Shown one piece after another: positions 50,961 to 60,435 of a DNA stretch of 64,000 nt. Numbering within the stretch: position 1 is the stretch's first letter; the number at the start of each line of letters is the position of its first letter. The translations under genes were made by a program, and so were the position numbers. Under the pieces are notes generated by a model. It had not been told where the DNA came from and did no database searches. It worked only from the letters and a program-made list of their open reading frames with translations. Location of the stretch: the NCBI RefSeq assembly GCF_007845675.1, contig NZ_VOBR01000001.1:434001-498000 (forward strand). Reading direction: 5' to 3'. The DNA comes from Lentzea tibetensis (lineage in GTDB: Bacteria; Actinomycetota; Actinomycetes; Mycobacteriales; Pseudonocardiaceae).

Positions 50961-51500
50961 TCAGGTGCGGCGCAGCAGCCGGCGCAGCACCAGTGCCATC
51001 ACGACCACCGCCAGTGCGACCGGTACCGGTCGCTGCCGTGCCGTGGTGGCCACCCGATCGACGCGCTCGCGCACCGCAGGCGGAAGCTGGTCCAGGGCCT
51101 GATTGGTCAGAGTCTTAGCTCGACCCGCGACGTACTCGGCCTTGGTTGCCACCGCGTGAGCTCCGTCGTGGACCTGGTGGGTGACTCGCTGGGCCGTGGC
51201 CTGCGCCTGCTGCTTCACCGCGTCGGCCTTGGCGTGCGCCGTGTCGGCCGCATCCTGCGCCTTGTCGCTTCCCCGCGCCGGCACATCCACCTTGTCCGCC
51301 AAGGCTTCCACCGTCTCACCGAGCTCCTCACGGGTCTGCTCGATGTCGCGCTGGATCTCCGCCGGCTCGGCCGACTCCGTCGGCGTCGTGGTCGGCTTCG
51401 CGGCGGACGCCGCGGTGGGCCTCGTGGTTTTGCCGGTGGTCCTCGGCGTGGTCGCGCCCGGTACGGCGGTGCCGGTCGGTTTGCGGGGTGTGCTGGTCAT
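50961..51500 (-). CDS. DUF3618 membrane-anchored protein
   Basis: The 179-residue protein has a Thr/Pro/Ala-rich start (about 1-45), then the DUF3618 signature EIQRDIEQTREELGETVEAL and ADKVDV, a long amphipathic helical stretch rich in Ala/Gln (DAADTAHAKADAVKQQAQA), and a single C-terminal membrane helix (PVPVALAVVVMALVLRRLL) with an Arg tail. These proteins usually follow a DUF1469/holin-like gene in actinobacteria and are thought to be envelope-stress factors. The start codon overlaps the stop of the upstream holin-like remnant (ATGA). Confidence 0.85.
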   Translation of the reverse strand: MTSTPRKPTGTAVPGATTPRTTGKTTRPTAASAAKPTTTPTESAEPAEIQRDIEQTREELGETVEALADKVDVPARGSDKAQDAADTAHAKADAVKQQAQATAQRVTHQVHDGAHAVATKAEYVAGRAKTLTNQALDQLPPAVRERVDRVATTARQRPVPVALAVVVMALVLRRLLRRT

Positions 51501-51663
51501 CGGTGCAGTCCTTCCTTGACGGCTTCGAGGTCCTTCACGCTGGTGATGGCGTCCTCCGGAACACGCGGAACAGCGGCCCGGACCTGCTTGTTCGCCACGA
51601 GCGCCAGCACACCGGCGACCAGCAGCACCGCCACACCGGTCCCGCGCCGGGCTCGCTCGTCAT
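51497..51663 (-). pseudogene. DUF1469 / phage-holin-like protein, C-terminal remnant
   Basis: The minus strand has ATG 51663 (MTSEPGAG), then, in a shifted frame, TGVAVLLVAGVLALVANKQV and PEDAITSVKDLEAVKEGLHR ending in TGA. The second part is the last membrane helix and tail typical of DUF1469 proteins (V-A-LIG-KQV then P-P-P-xx-xx-SVKxDxxxVKE). The first helix and N-terminal domain are missing and a frame change near 51640 separates start from homology. Confidence 0.5.
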
Positions 51664-51723
51664 GACAGGTGTCCCTTCACTTCACTCGGTGCTCGACTAA
51701 CGCCTACCCCGGTCGGTCGATGG

Positions 51724-52728
51724 TCAACCGTCGGTAGCGGGTGGCGGGTCCTCGTCCATGGCGCGGGTGTCACGCGCAGGCAGGAACGGCTCCTGCTCAG
51801 GCGGCTGACCGGACTCGATCTGCTGACCGCGGGCGAGCTCGGCGTCGAATTCGGCGCCGAGCAGCACGGCGATGTTGGAGATCCACAGCCACACCAGGAA
51901 GACGATCACGCCGGCCAGTGAGCCGTAGGTCTTGTTGTAGGAGCCGAAGTTGGCCACGTAGATCGCGAACCCCACCGAGGCCAGCGCCCACACCAGCACC
52001 GCCAGCGCGCCTCCTGGGCTCAACCACCGGAAGCCGGGATGCTTGACGTTCGGCGCGGCCCAGTACAACAGGGCGAACGCCAGCGCCACCAACGCCGCGA
52101 TCACCGGCCACTTGGCGATGTCCCACACCAGCACCCCGGTCGAACCGATGCCGAGCAGTTGCCCGATCCGTTCCGCGAGTGTCCCGGTGGCGACAACACC
52201 TAGCGCGCACACCGCCAGCAGCACCACCACCGCCACAGTGAGCAGCAGCCGCAGCGGCCAGGTCTTCCACACCGGCCTGCCCTCAGGCATCTCGTAGATC
52301 GAGTTCGACGCCCGCATGAACGCCGCCACATAGCCCGACGCCGACCACAGCGCGCCAACAAGCCCCAGGATCGCCAGCGGCCCGGCCGCCCCGCTGGACT
52401 GCTGCAGCTCGCGGATCGCGTTGATCAGAACGTTCTTGCCCTCGCCGGGCACGACCGTGTTGATGTTGTCGATCACCGTCTGCGTCGCCGACGGTCCCAG
52501 TAGGCCCAGCACAGCGGTCAGCACCACCAGACCGGGGAAGATCGACAGAACGCCGTAGTAGGTCAAGGCCGCGGCCCAGTCGGTCAGGTTGTCCCGCTGG
52601 AACTCCTTCACGGTGCGCCTGAGCACCTGCCACCACGAATGCTTGGACAACTCCGTCGGCTTGTCCGGCCGATCATTGGTTTCCGCAACGCGCGCGTCGC
52701 GCGTGTCTCGCTGATCGTGCTTCGCCAC
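51724..52728 (-). CDS. YihY/virulence factor BrkB family membrane protein
   Basis: A GTG at 52728 with GGAGG eight bases upstream gives 334 residues; the frame is open further upstream but without homology. A charged N-terminal tail precedes the family core: WAAALTYYGVLSIFPGLVVL, GALWSASGYVAAFMRASNSI YE, then about five more helices and YVANFGSYNKTYGSLAGVIV FLVWLWISN, with an acidic C-terminus (ELARGQQIESGQPPEQEPFL). Members are polytopic membrane proteins of uncertain function, formerly mis-called ribonuclease BN. It is read in the same direction as the DUF3618 and holin-like genes. Confidence 0.9.
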   Translation of the reverse strand: MAKHDQRDTRDARVAETNDRPDKPTELSKHSWWQVLRRTVKEFQRDNLTDWAAALTYYGVLSIFPGLVVLTAVLGLLGPSATQTVIDNINTVVPGEGKNVLINAIRELQQSSGAAGPLAILGLVGALWSASGYVAAFMRASNSIYEMPEGRPVWKTWPLRLLLTVAVVVLLAVCALGVVATGTLAERIGQLLGIGSTGVLVWDIAKWPVIAALVALAFALLYWAAPNVKHPGFRWLSPGGALAVLVWALASVGFAIYVANFGSYNKTYGSLAGVIVFLVWLWISNIAVLLGAEFDAELARGQQIESGQPPEQEPFLPARDTRAMDEDPPPATDG

Positions 52729-53361
52729 CGTGCACACCTCCGTGATCGAGTCACGACAGGCGTACCCGCTCGACCGCCCGCTCTCCCCTCCAGACGGACT
52801 TGCGGACGACGGCATCGAAGTCCCGGCGGTGATCGGCGCACCGTGAACAGAGGTCGGCGCCTCGCCGATAGTGCCCCCGTACGCGCCCCGAGCGCGCCGC
52901 ACCACCGGCAAGGCGCCGACAGGTCCTGTGCTCCCACAGCCCTGCACCCTGCATTCGACGAGGTACCCCTGGAGCCCACCGTCTACACCTCCCGCCGTCC
53001 ACATTGATCACGGGGCGATCGACGGCGCTCGCGTGACACCACGCGCGACACGGGTACCTGACCTACAGGCGGGCACCGGCGGCGAAAAACCTCGATACCC
53101 ACCGGCAGCACTCGAGCGTCCCGCCGGTGCCCTGCCACCAGCACCACTGTCTGGTGGATGGTGGCATCGTCGGCACCGGGCCAACGGGCTCGGCCGCACC
53201 GACGCACACGTGCTGAACGCCGCCACCGGCTACTCGACGTGGTACGCGCACGTGGCGGACTGTTCGAGAAGATCGTCAGCGGCAACCCGCCCCGCTGCGT
53301 CCGTCAACGCTGGCCTCGCCACTAGCGAACCGTTGGCGTGACGTCATCAAGGTTCGTAGGG
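52729..53361. other. 633-base region with no recognised gene
   Basis: Long frames exist on both strands but none shows a family signature or RBS. A plus-strand segment near 53210-53260 (HVLNAATGYSTWYAHV) faintly recalls an M23 peptidase strand but is isolated. The region separates the BrkB gene from the toxin-immunity operon. Confidence 0.4.
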
Positions 53362-54168
53362 TCAGGCGTTCGTGAAGCTGATTGGACGGAGTGAGGCTCC
53401 CTGGGCCTTGTGGTCCGACAGCGCACGCGCGACGCGCTGTTCGGCGACGACCGGGCGAAAGGCAGAAGCGCCACTGCCGAAGTACTGGATGGTCCGCACC
53501 AGAGGCGCGCCGGGATCACCCACAGGCGCCGGGAAGAACCCTCGGGTCACCGGTAGGTATTTCACCCGGCCGCAGGAGGGGCAACGTGTTGCTGCGAGCC
53601 CACTCGAGTCGATCTGGACCTCGTCTACGACGACAAGCTGCACAACCGTGGCCAGCTCCACGTCGTTCTTGCCCAGCACGGGTTGGCGCGGGACACCGAG
53701 CGGGCGGAACACCGCCTCCCACAGCGCGGGTGTCACGAAGAACTCGTCGAAGATCCAGTTGAGCTGCAGCAGGGACTTCTTACCCCACTTCGGCTCTCCC
53801 TTCATCCGGAATGGAGCCTTCTGCCTCGCGCCGATCCCGCACTCCTCGCAGTAGTCGGAGAGGTCGTAGGTGGCGCTCAGGTAGTCGTCCTCGGGCTGCG
53901 GGTATCCGTGATGCCACGACGGCTCGAGTTGGACGTGGCCGGCCTGCTCGATCTCCTTCTTCGTGAACTTGGTGCTGACGACGTCCAGCGCACCGGACCG
54001 ATCGATCAGCTCAGCGATCTCCGGCCAGTGAGGTGCCGTCTCCTCCACGGTGAAGGTGATCATGCGGCTGGCGGGCTCGTTCTCCGGGCCGGCGGGAACG
54101 CCGAGTTCGGCCAGCTCCGCACGAATCTCCGGCGTCGAGTTGAGCGACACCCGATGCTCGATCTTCAT
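53362..54168 (-). CDS. Probable immunity protein with double CXXCG motif
   Basis: This 268-residue protein starts 9 bases after the toxin gene stop. Its RBS AGGA overlaps that stop, so it is translationally coupled. Two CXXCG pairs are present: C107/C110 in YCEECGIG and C196/C199 in RCPSCGRVKYLP, expected to bind one zinc. The middle segment (LNWIFDEFFVTPALWEAVF) resembles the core of SitI6-type double-CXXCG immunity proteins that myxobacteria pair with AHH-type toxins. There is no signal peptide, so it is cytosolic, as needed to neutralise incoming nuclease. The family link is recalled, not searched; position and coupling are the stronger evidence. Confidence 0.65.
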   Translation of the reverse strand: MKIEHRVSLNSTPEIRAELAELGVPAGPENEPASRMITFTVEETAPHWPEIAELIDRSGALDVVSTKFTKKEIEQAGHVQLEPSWHHGYPQPEDDYLSATYDLSDYCEECGIGARQKAPFRMKGEPKWGKKSLLQLNWIFDEFFVTPALWEAVFRPLGVPRQPVLGKNDVELATVVQLVVVDEVQIDSSGLAATRCPSCGRVKYLPVTRGFFPAPVGDPGAPLVRTIQYFGSGASAFRPVVAEQRVARALSDHKAQGASLRPISFTNA

Positions 54169-54177
54169 GAGTGCATC

Positions 54178-57100
54178 CTACAAACCCAGTGCTTTCAATA
54201 TCTCTGGATAGTCCTTGTAGATGACTCTGGCCGCGTCCATGATCTGCTGTCGTGTCGCGCTGGCAGTGCCCGCGCCGTACGGAATGGCCTGCCGCCAGGC
54301 ATTGGTGAACACCTGGTGTTCAGCGGGTGTCACGGCCACGGACAGCATGTCCCCCTGTTTCTGTCCCAGCACGCTCGCGAATCGTTTCTCCAACAGGTGA
54401 TGTGCCTGCAGTCCGGTGCCGGACAGATCGGTGCGCAACCCCTTGTAGGGCTTGAGGCCGAACTCCTGCGCCCTGCTCAGCCCACCGAATCCCTTGGCGG
54501 TGACGCCCAGTCCCCTGGCGAAGCTGCGGATCGCTCCCCCGCCCAAGCCGAGCAGGGCAACTTCCTTGAAGTGCTCACCCGCCGAGTAAGCGGCCGCGTC
54601 CGAGTTGCACTCGTCGAAGTTGCGGACGCAGTAGTTCGCGGCGATGTCCTTGGCGCCAGCGATGTCGTCCGGGTTCTTGAGCAGGTGGATGTACGCCTTC
54701 TGACAGCCGGTGCGGCCGAAGCAGACGTTCGAGGCCTTGCCGTCCTCACCGACCTGTGGCGACCAGAAGTTCCCCGGTGAGCCGTCGACGGCGAGCAACG
54801 AGTTCGTCGGGAACGCGTAGAACCAGCTGAGGAGCCGGGAGCGGTCGTTGGTCTTCGGTGCGTTGTTCTCGGTCCACTCGCGCTGGTCCTCCGCCAGCTC
54901 CGCGGCTTCCCGGTCGGCGGCCATCCGGTCGGAGAGTGTTTGTGCCTCCTCGTTGGAGCACTCAGCGGAACAGACGTAGTTGCACGCGTCGTCCGCGCAG
55001 ATGCCGTGGCCGTCGACCTCGACACCGGTGATCGGGTTGCCGCCCGCGAACGCGTAGCGGTTGCCGGTCCACGGATCCAGCCCCAGGTTGAGGTCGGACA
55101 ACGCACCGTTGTAGTTGTCGCGGCTGACGAAGCGGTTCAGGCCGGGGTTGTAGTCCCGGAAGCCCATGTCGTAGGTGCCGGTCGTGCTGTCCCAGCGCTT
55201 GCCGTTGAACCGGTAGAAGTTGTAGGGCTCCTTGCCGGGCTGTTGCACGTCGGGCTTGTCGATACCGGTGAACGACTCCTCGTCGTCCTTGCCGTACGCG
55301 GTGTAGCCGTACGTCGCTTTGGTGTCGCCCTTGTCGTCGGTCAGCACTTCGACGTCGGTGTGCGGGTTGTACCCGTACTGCGCCGTCTCCGTCGTGCCGT
55401 CATCGGCGTGCGACACCTGGGACAGCCGCTTGCCGTTCGGGCTGTACTGGTAGGACTTTCGCAGCTTTCCCGCGAGCTCCTCGGTCAGCACGTCCGAGGT
55501 GAGGCCGAGGTAGGTGTAGTCGGTGCTCTTGCCGCCTTCGACCCGCGTTGTGGTGCGGTCGAGGGGGTCGTAGCTGAACCGGATCGTGGCCCGGTCGGCG
55601 GTGCCGCCCTTGAGCTTCTGCTGCTCGGTGATCCGGTCGAACCCGTCGTAGCGGTACTTCTCGATGACCTTGCCTTGCGCGGTCACCTTGTCCAGCCGCC
55701 CGAACGGATCGTAGGAACTCGTCGACTTGACGCCTTCGATCGTCGACGACAGCAGCCGGTTCCGGTCGTAGGAGAACGTGGTCTTCTTGTTGTCGACCGT
55801 CTGCTCGACGACGTTGCCGTTGGCGTCGTGCACGTACGACTCGGTCTCGAGCTCCTTGCCGGCCAGGTTGGACTTCACCGACTTCCGCAACCGGCTGACC
55901 GGGTCGAACTCGTAGGTGTGCACGCGATCGAGGTACGCCGAGTGGTTGTCGGCGTTCATCGTCTTCGCGATGTCCTTGGTGCGCTGACCGTTCGCGTCGT
56001 ACTCGAGGGTGTGTTCGTTGACGACGGCGCCGTCGGACTTGCGCTCGATCGTGTGCTTGCGCTGCCCGTCGAGGTAGTAGTCGTTGACGACCTTGTTGCC
56101 GTTGGCCTTCGTCTCGGAGAGGGACTGCCCGCGCTCGGTGTAGTCGAACGTCACCACCTGCGGCTTGGCGCTGGGCGTCTTGTCGGTGGTGGTGACCTTC
56201 GCCAGGAAGCCCCTGTTGTCGTAGTCGAACGCGGAGGACTGCGCCGGGTGCTCGCGGGTCTTGAGGTTGCCGTCGGGGTCGTAGACGTAGGTGGTGCTCT
56301 TCGTGGCAGCACCGACCTCGTCGACCTTCTTCACCTGGTTCAGCTGGGTGTACTCGACCAGATACCGCGTGACCTTCGCGCCCGAACTCGTGTCGGTCAT
56401 CTCACGGAGGTTGTCGTTGGCGTCGTAGGCGAAGGTGAACCGCTTCTGCTCGTCATCGACCTCCCCGGTGCCATCCCGCACGAGCTTGACCGCGTCCGCC
56501 ACGACCGTGCCGTCGGCCTTGTCCGACAACGTGATCTTCTTGATCGCGTCCTCGGTGTAGCCGAAGCTGCCGAGCGACACCCACTGACCGGCCTGCTGCG
56601 TCTGATCGACCGTCTTGTTCTCGACGCCGCCGTCGTGTTCGACCGCATAGGTCGCGTTGGTGGCCTTCGCCTCGGCCGCGAAGCGGACGAAGACCTCGTA
56701 CTTGCCGGTGCGCGGCACGTCGACGGACCAGCTGAACGTGTCGTTCCCGCTGCCCGCGTTGTGCGTGCGGTAGTCGAAGCCCTCGTGTCCCTCGCCGGAT
56801 CCCGCGATCCCCCAGTCACCCTTGGCCTCGGTCACCGGGTCGGAGTTGTCGACGACCAGCACGTCCTTGCCCACCGGGACGCCATCGTCCTTGCGGGACT
56901 TGAGCTTGCCGTCCTGGAAGTACTCCCACTCCATCGACCGGGTGGACGAACCACCAGCTGCCGTCACCGTGCGCTTGGTCTGCTTGCCGAGCTGGTCGTA
57001 CTCGTACTCGGTCCGGATGCCCCACGGATCCGTGGTGCTGCGCAGCCACCCGTTGTCGAAGTAGGTGTTCCTGCTGACGTTGCGACCGGCCTGGTCACCC

Positions 57101-60100
57101 GAGGGCGGAGCACTGGTCTCCACGAGGTTGCCGACCGCGTCGAACGAGAAGAAGGTGCTGTCAGGTGTCTTGACCCGAGCGTCGTCCTTGTCGAACGGAG
57201 CACGCTTTTCCTTGGTGCGGTTGAGCTCGTCGTAGATGATCTCTTCGACGAAGTCGTCGGGGTCGTCCTCGGTCTCCACGCCCTTCGGCGTGATGGTCCT
57301 GGTGCGATTGCCCACCGGGTCGTACTCGTACCGGGTGACGCGGTCGACGCCTGCCTTGTGCGGCACCCTGACCTCGCGCACGGCCGCACGTTCGTCCAGT
57401 ACCAGCACGGTCTTCGTCTGCTTCTGGTCGATCGACGCGACGACGTTGCCGTCGCGGTCGTACTGCGAGGCCTTGCTGTGGTTGTCGGGGTCGGTGACCT
57501 TGGTCAACCGGTGGTTGAGGTCGTAGTCGGACTTCGTCTTCTTGCCCAGCGGGCTGATCGTCTCCACCGCGTTGCCCACGACGTCGTAGCCGACGGTCGC
57601 GACGTCGCCGATCGCGTTCGTGGTGGAGGTCAGACGGTTCAGCTCGTCGAAGCCGAAGGTGGTGACGTGATCGTTCGGCTTGTCCTTGGTCAGAGTGCCT
57701 TCAGGTGCGACGCTCTTCACCAGGTTGCCGACCGCGTCGTACTCGAACGTGCTGATCTTGACCTGGCTCGTCGCGTCGTCCTTCGGAGCTGTGACCGAGA
57801 CCCGCTGGTCCATCTGGTTGTAGACCGCCGCGGTCACCGCGCCGTTCGGCGCCGTGCTGCTCAGCACGTTGTCGTTCAGGTCGTACTGCGGTCCAGGGGT
57901 GATGATGAATCGGCCGGTGTCCTTCGGCACCTTCGATCCCGCGGGGCGTTTGAAGACGTCGTAGGTGTAGATGCCCGTCTTCTGCTTGGCGTCGGTGGCG
58001 GCCACGACGTTGCCGACGACGTCGTACACCGCGGTCATGGCGCAGTCGAGCGCGTCGATCGTCCTGCGCGGATAGCCGACCGGGTCGAAGTCCTCGTACC
58101 GCGTCGTGTGGTTGTTCGCATCGGTCGCCGAGGCCAGCTGTCCGAAGTCGTCGTACCCGTACCTGGTCGTGAAGTTCTTCGGGTCCGTGACCGACGTGAG
58201 GTTGCCCCGGTCATCGTGGTCGAACGTCCACTTGCGACCTTCTGGCGTGGTCTTGTCGACCAGGTCGGCGGTGTACCCGTCGAGCCCGGTCCGATAGCCG
58301 AGCTTCGTGGGCGCGGTCTTGTGGACGTGCGCCTCGGCGTCGGTGATCTCCAGCGGGTAACCGGTCTTGGGGTCGTAGCGGAAGGTCGTGGTCGCGCCGT
58401 TGGGCTCGCGCAGGACGCGGACGTTGTTGTCGTCATCCCAGGCGAGATCGGTGACCTCGGCCTTGGCGTTCTTGTGCTGGGTCGGCCTGCCGTAACCGTC
58501 CATCAGCACGGTCGTGCGATTGCCGTTCGCGTCCGTGACATCGGAGAAGATCGCCGAACCATCGTCGCCGTCGGCATCGGCGTAGTCGAACGTGGCAGCG
58601 TGCCCGCGGCGGTTGACCAGCTCCTTGATCTGACCGTCCTGGTACTTCAACTGGGTTCCGTTGCCCAGCGGGTCGTTGATCCGCACCATCCGCGAGTCCG
58701 GGTCCCTCGGGTCGGCGTAGAAGTACGAGAAGATCTTCTGGTCCGGCGTGTCGGCGCCGTCGACGACTTCCTGGAGCTGGCCCCGATCGCTGTACGCGAA
58801 GGTCATCTTGCGACCGCTGATGTCGGTGATGGAGCGGAGCTGGTGCTCGATGGAGGTGTTGGTCAGGTTGCGCCCGAACACCTTGCGGTCGTCGACGAAC
58901 GAGAAGAAGTCGTCGCCGTGCTGGTAGTAGTCCAGGCTGAGCACCCGGCGCCCGGTTGCGTCGGTGACCTCGGTCAGCACTCCCGTGTTGCGGTTTCCGT
59001 GGTTGGTGCGCACATAGGTGAACTTCAGCTCGTTGGAGTTCTTGTCCGCCAAGGCGGTCTGGTAGCCGTCGGCGTCGAAGAACACGCGTGTGCGGTCCGG
59101 CCGGGTCATGACCCAGGTGCGGCTCTTGTCCTGGCTTCCGGTGCGCTGCAGGTAGAGGTGGACGCCGGCGGGGCTGTCATAGGTCCACCGCCGCTTGTCG
59201 GAGCTGCCGTTCTTGTTCAGCTCGAACAGGTGGCTCGTGCCGTCGCCGTCGACGAGGGTGACCTTCGCCGGGTGGTCGCCGGAGAGCAGCTGCCCGTGGA
59301 ACTGCAACGGGGAACCGAGACGGTGCAGTGTCGACGTGGTCAACGACCACCCGGTCCCGGCGTAGGAGTTCGAGTTGTCCCTGCTGTTGTAGGTCAGCCG
59401 GACGAACGTGTTGAGACCACGCCCTGGGTTCGCGTAGGCGTTGTAGCCGATGACCGCGTTGCCGGAGTACTGGTTGACCGTGGCGGTCCAGCCGGCACCC
59501 GCACCGAAGCCCGTGTACTGGTAGAACTTCTCCAGCCCCAACTGGTTGGAGGTGGGGAACTCCGCTGTCACGGGCTGGGTCAGCGGCGGCACGCCGTCGG
59601 TCTCCGACAGGAACTTGCCGCTGCGCTTGTTGCGCAGGTCCCAGGCGAGAACGAAGGACTCCCGCTGGTTGCCGAGGTCGGCCTGGATCGGGCTCTTGAC
59701 CTTCGCCCTGACCGTCACGGACTGCCCCGGTGCGATGTCGCCGGGCAGAGCCGTTTCCGCACGGTTGGACGGCTTCGTGACATCGGTGCCGTCCGGCAAC
59801 CGCCAGTGGTAGGACAGGACGAAGTCGGCCTTCGGCCACGGTTTGGCGGTCGTGTTCGTCAACACGACGTCGACCGAGTACTCCTCGCCGGGAATCATCC
59901 GCTGCGGCGTCAAGAGAGCCGAGTAGGTGGCCGACGTCTCACTGGCCGACCGCACCGGCCTGGGTGCAGGCGCCCCGACGGGCGTCTGTTCACGTGTCCC
60001 CGCAAGGGGAAGCGGCGTGCATCGCTCAGTGACACGAGGCTCAGGAGCCCGTGTCGCGGCAGCGGCCGGGACGGTAGTCGTCTGTGCCGGTACAACTGCG

Positions 60101-60156
60101 CCGAGCAGCAACGCGGTCGCTGTCGCCAGTACACGGAGATTCCGTAGGTTCCGCAC
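54178..60156 (-). CDS. Secreted RHS/YD-repeat polymorphic toxin with nuclease-like C-terminus
   Basis: A GTG at 60156 with GGGGGAGG six bases upstream gives 1992 residues and a Sec-type signal (RNLRNLRVLATATALLLGAV then AAAA). An Ig-like domain near the N-terminus (MIPGEEYSVDVVLTNTT) precedes dozens of YD repeats (YDxxGN forms) that would build the RHS shell. A golvesin-like domain (about 1095-1240, GFDYRTHNAGSGNDTFSWSV) interrupts them. The RHS core ends in RFVSRDNYNG and DPWTGNRYAFAGGNP near residue 1700. The variable C-terminus (about 1705-1992) carries LQAHHLLEKRF (near 1915) and AVTPAEHQVFTNAWR, an HHH/AHH-like nuclease pattern. In this family the shell encloses and delivers the toxin tip. 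The immunity gene follows at once. Confidence 0.88.
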   Translation of the reverse strand: MRNLRNLRVLATATALLLGAVVPAQTTTVPAAAATRAPEPRVTERCTPLPLAGTREQTPVGAPAPRPVRSASETSATYSALLTPQRMIPGEEYSVDVVLTNTTAKPWPKADFVLSYHWRLPDGTDVTKPSNRAETALPGDIAPGQSVTVRAKVKSPIQADLGNQRESFVLAWDLRNKRSGKFLSETDGVPPLTQPVTAEFPTSNQLGLEKFYQYTGFGAGAGWTATVNQYSGNAVIGYNAYANPGRGLNTFVRLTYNSRDNSNSYAGTGWSLTTSTLHRLGSPLQFHGQLLSGDHPAKVTLVDGDGTSHLFELNKNGSSDKRRWTYDSPAGVHLYLQRTGSQDKSRTWVMTRPDRTRVFFDADGYQTALADKNSNELKFTYVRTNHGNRNTGVLTEVTDATGRRVLSLDYYQHGDDFFSFVDDRKVFGRNLTNTSIEHQLRSITDISGRKMTFAYSDRGQLQEVVDGADTPDQKIFSYFYADPRDPDSRMVRINDPLGNGTQLKYQDGQIKELVNRRGHAATFDYADADGDDGSAIFSDVTDANGNRTTVLMDGYGRPTQHKNAKAEVTDLAWDDDNNVRVLREPNGATTTFRYDPKTGYPLEITDAEAHVHKTAPTKLGYRTGLDGYTADLVDKTTPEGRKWTFDHDDRGNLTSVTDPKNFTTRYGYDDFGQLASATDANNHTTRYEDFDPVGYPRRTIDALDCAMTAVYDVVGNVVAATDAKQKTGIYTYDVFKRPAGSKVPKDTGRFIITPGPQYDLNDNVLSSTAPNGAVTAAVYNQMDQRVSVTAPKDDATSQVKISTFEYDAVGNLVKSVAPEGTLTKDKPNDHVTTFGFDELNRLTSTTNAIGDVATVGYDVVGNAVETISPLGKKTKSDYDLNHRLTKVTDPDNHSKASQYDRDGNVVASIDQKQTKTVLVLDERAAVREVRVPHKAGVDRVTRYEYDPVGNRTRTITPKGVETEDDPDDFVEEIIYDELNRTKEKRAPFDKDDARVKTPDSTFFSFDAVGNLVETSAPPSGDQAGRNVSRNTYFDNGWLRSTTDPWGIRTEYEYDQLGKQTKRTVTAAGGSSTRSMEWEYFQDGKLKSRKDDGVPVGKDVLVVDNSDPVTEAKGDWGIAGSGEGHEGFDYRTHNAGSGNDTFSWSVDVPRTGKYEVFVRFAAEAKATNATYAVEHDGGVENKTVDQTQQAGQWVSLGSFGYTEDAIKKITLSDKADGTVVADAVKLVRDGTGEVDDEQKRFTFAYDANDNLREMTDTSSGAKVTRYLVEYTQLNQVKKVDEVGAATKSTTYVYDPDGNLKTREHPAQSSAFDYDNRGFLAKVTTTDKTPSAKPQVVTFDYTERGQSLSETKANGNKVVNDYYLDGQRKHTIERKSDGAVVNEHTLEYDANGQRTKDIAKTMNADNHSAYLDRVHTYEFDPVSRLRKSVKSNLAGKELETESYVHDANGNVVEQTVDNKKTTFSYDRNRLLSSTIEGVKSTSSYDPFGRLDKVTAQGKVIEKYRYDGFDRITEQQKLKGGTADRATIRFSYDPLDRTTTRVEGGKSTDYTYLGLTSDVLTEELAGKLRKSYQYSPNGKRLSQVSHADDGTTETAQYGYNPHTDVEVLTDDKGDTKATYGYTAYGKDDEESFTGIDKPDVQQPGKEPYNFYRFNGKRWDSTTGTYDMGFRDYNPGLNRFVSRDNYNGALSDLNLGLDPWTGNRYAFAGGNPITGVEVDGHGICADDACNYVCSAECSNEEAQTLSDRMAADREAAELAEDQREWTENNAPKTNDRSRLLSWFYAFPTNSLLAVDGSPGNFWSPQVGEDGKASNVCFGRTGCQKAYIHLLKNPDDIAGAKDIAANYCVRNFDECNSDAAAYSAGEHFKEVALLGLGGGAIRSFARGLGVTAKGFGGLSRAQEFGLKPYKGLRTDLSGTGLQAHHLLEKRFASVLGQKQGDMLSVAVTPAEHQVFTNAWRQAIPYGAGTASATRQQIMDAARVIYKDYPEILKALGL

Positions 60157-60435
60157 AGCTGTCCTCCCCCTGCGAACATGGGAGAGCAGCCGAGGAACGT
60201 CATCACAACCCTGGTGTGACAACGAAATCAAGAACCCGAGCCCGGCTCCCTCTGCCGGGCCGCGCACAATCCCCCAAGTCGGCAACTATCGACGATAGAA
60301 CTGCTCCGGACCGGCGCTATCCACCATTCAGCTCAATCCAGAGGCAAGACGTTGTGTTGACCAAGCGGCAGGGTGGACTATCGAACCGCAAGGGGGATGT
60401 GTCCTTTGTGGACATCTGGGGTCCGGGGGTTCGAC
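60157..60435. other. Divergent intergenic region with palindrome
   Basis: This region holds the 5' regions of both the RHS toxin (minus) and the beta-propeller gene (plus). The palindrome CTATCGACGATAG sits at 60286-60298, roughly between the two, and could be a shared operator. Confidence 0.45.
60357..60384 (+). promoter_or_regulatory. Putative promoter of the beta-propeller gene
   Basis: TTGACC (60357-60362) and TATCGA (60379-60384) are spaced by 16 bases, about 50 bases before the start codon. Confidence 0.4.

Noticed and set aside
52871-53341. 156-codon plus-strand frame with an M23-like HVLNAATGYSTWYAHV stretch
   Set aside because: Only one weak strand-like match; no HxH metal site and no start signal.
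54940-60147. 1735-codon plus-strand frame opposite the RHS toxin
   Set aside because: Val/Arg/Gly-rich mirror of the YD repeats; the minus-strand protein has a signal peptide, RBS and recognisable domains.
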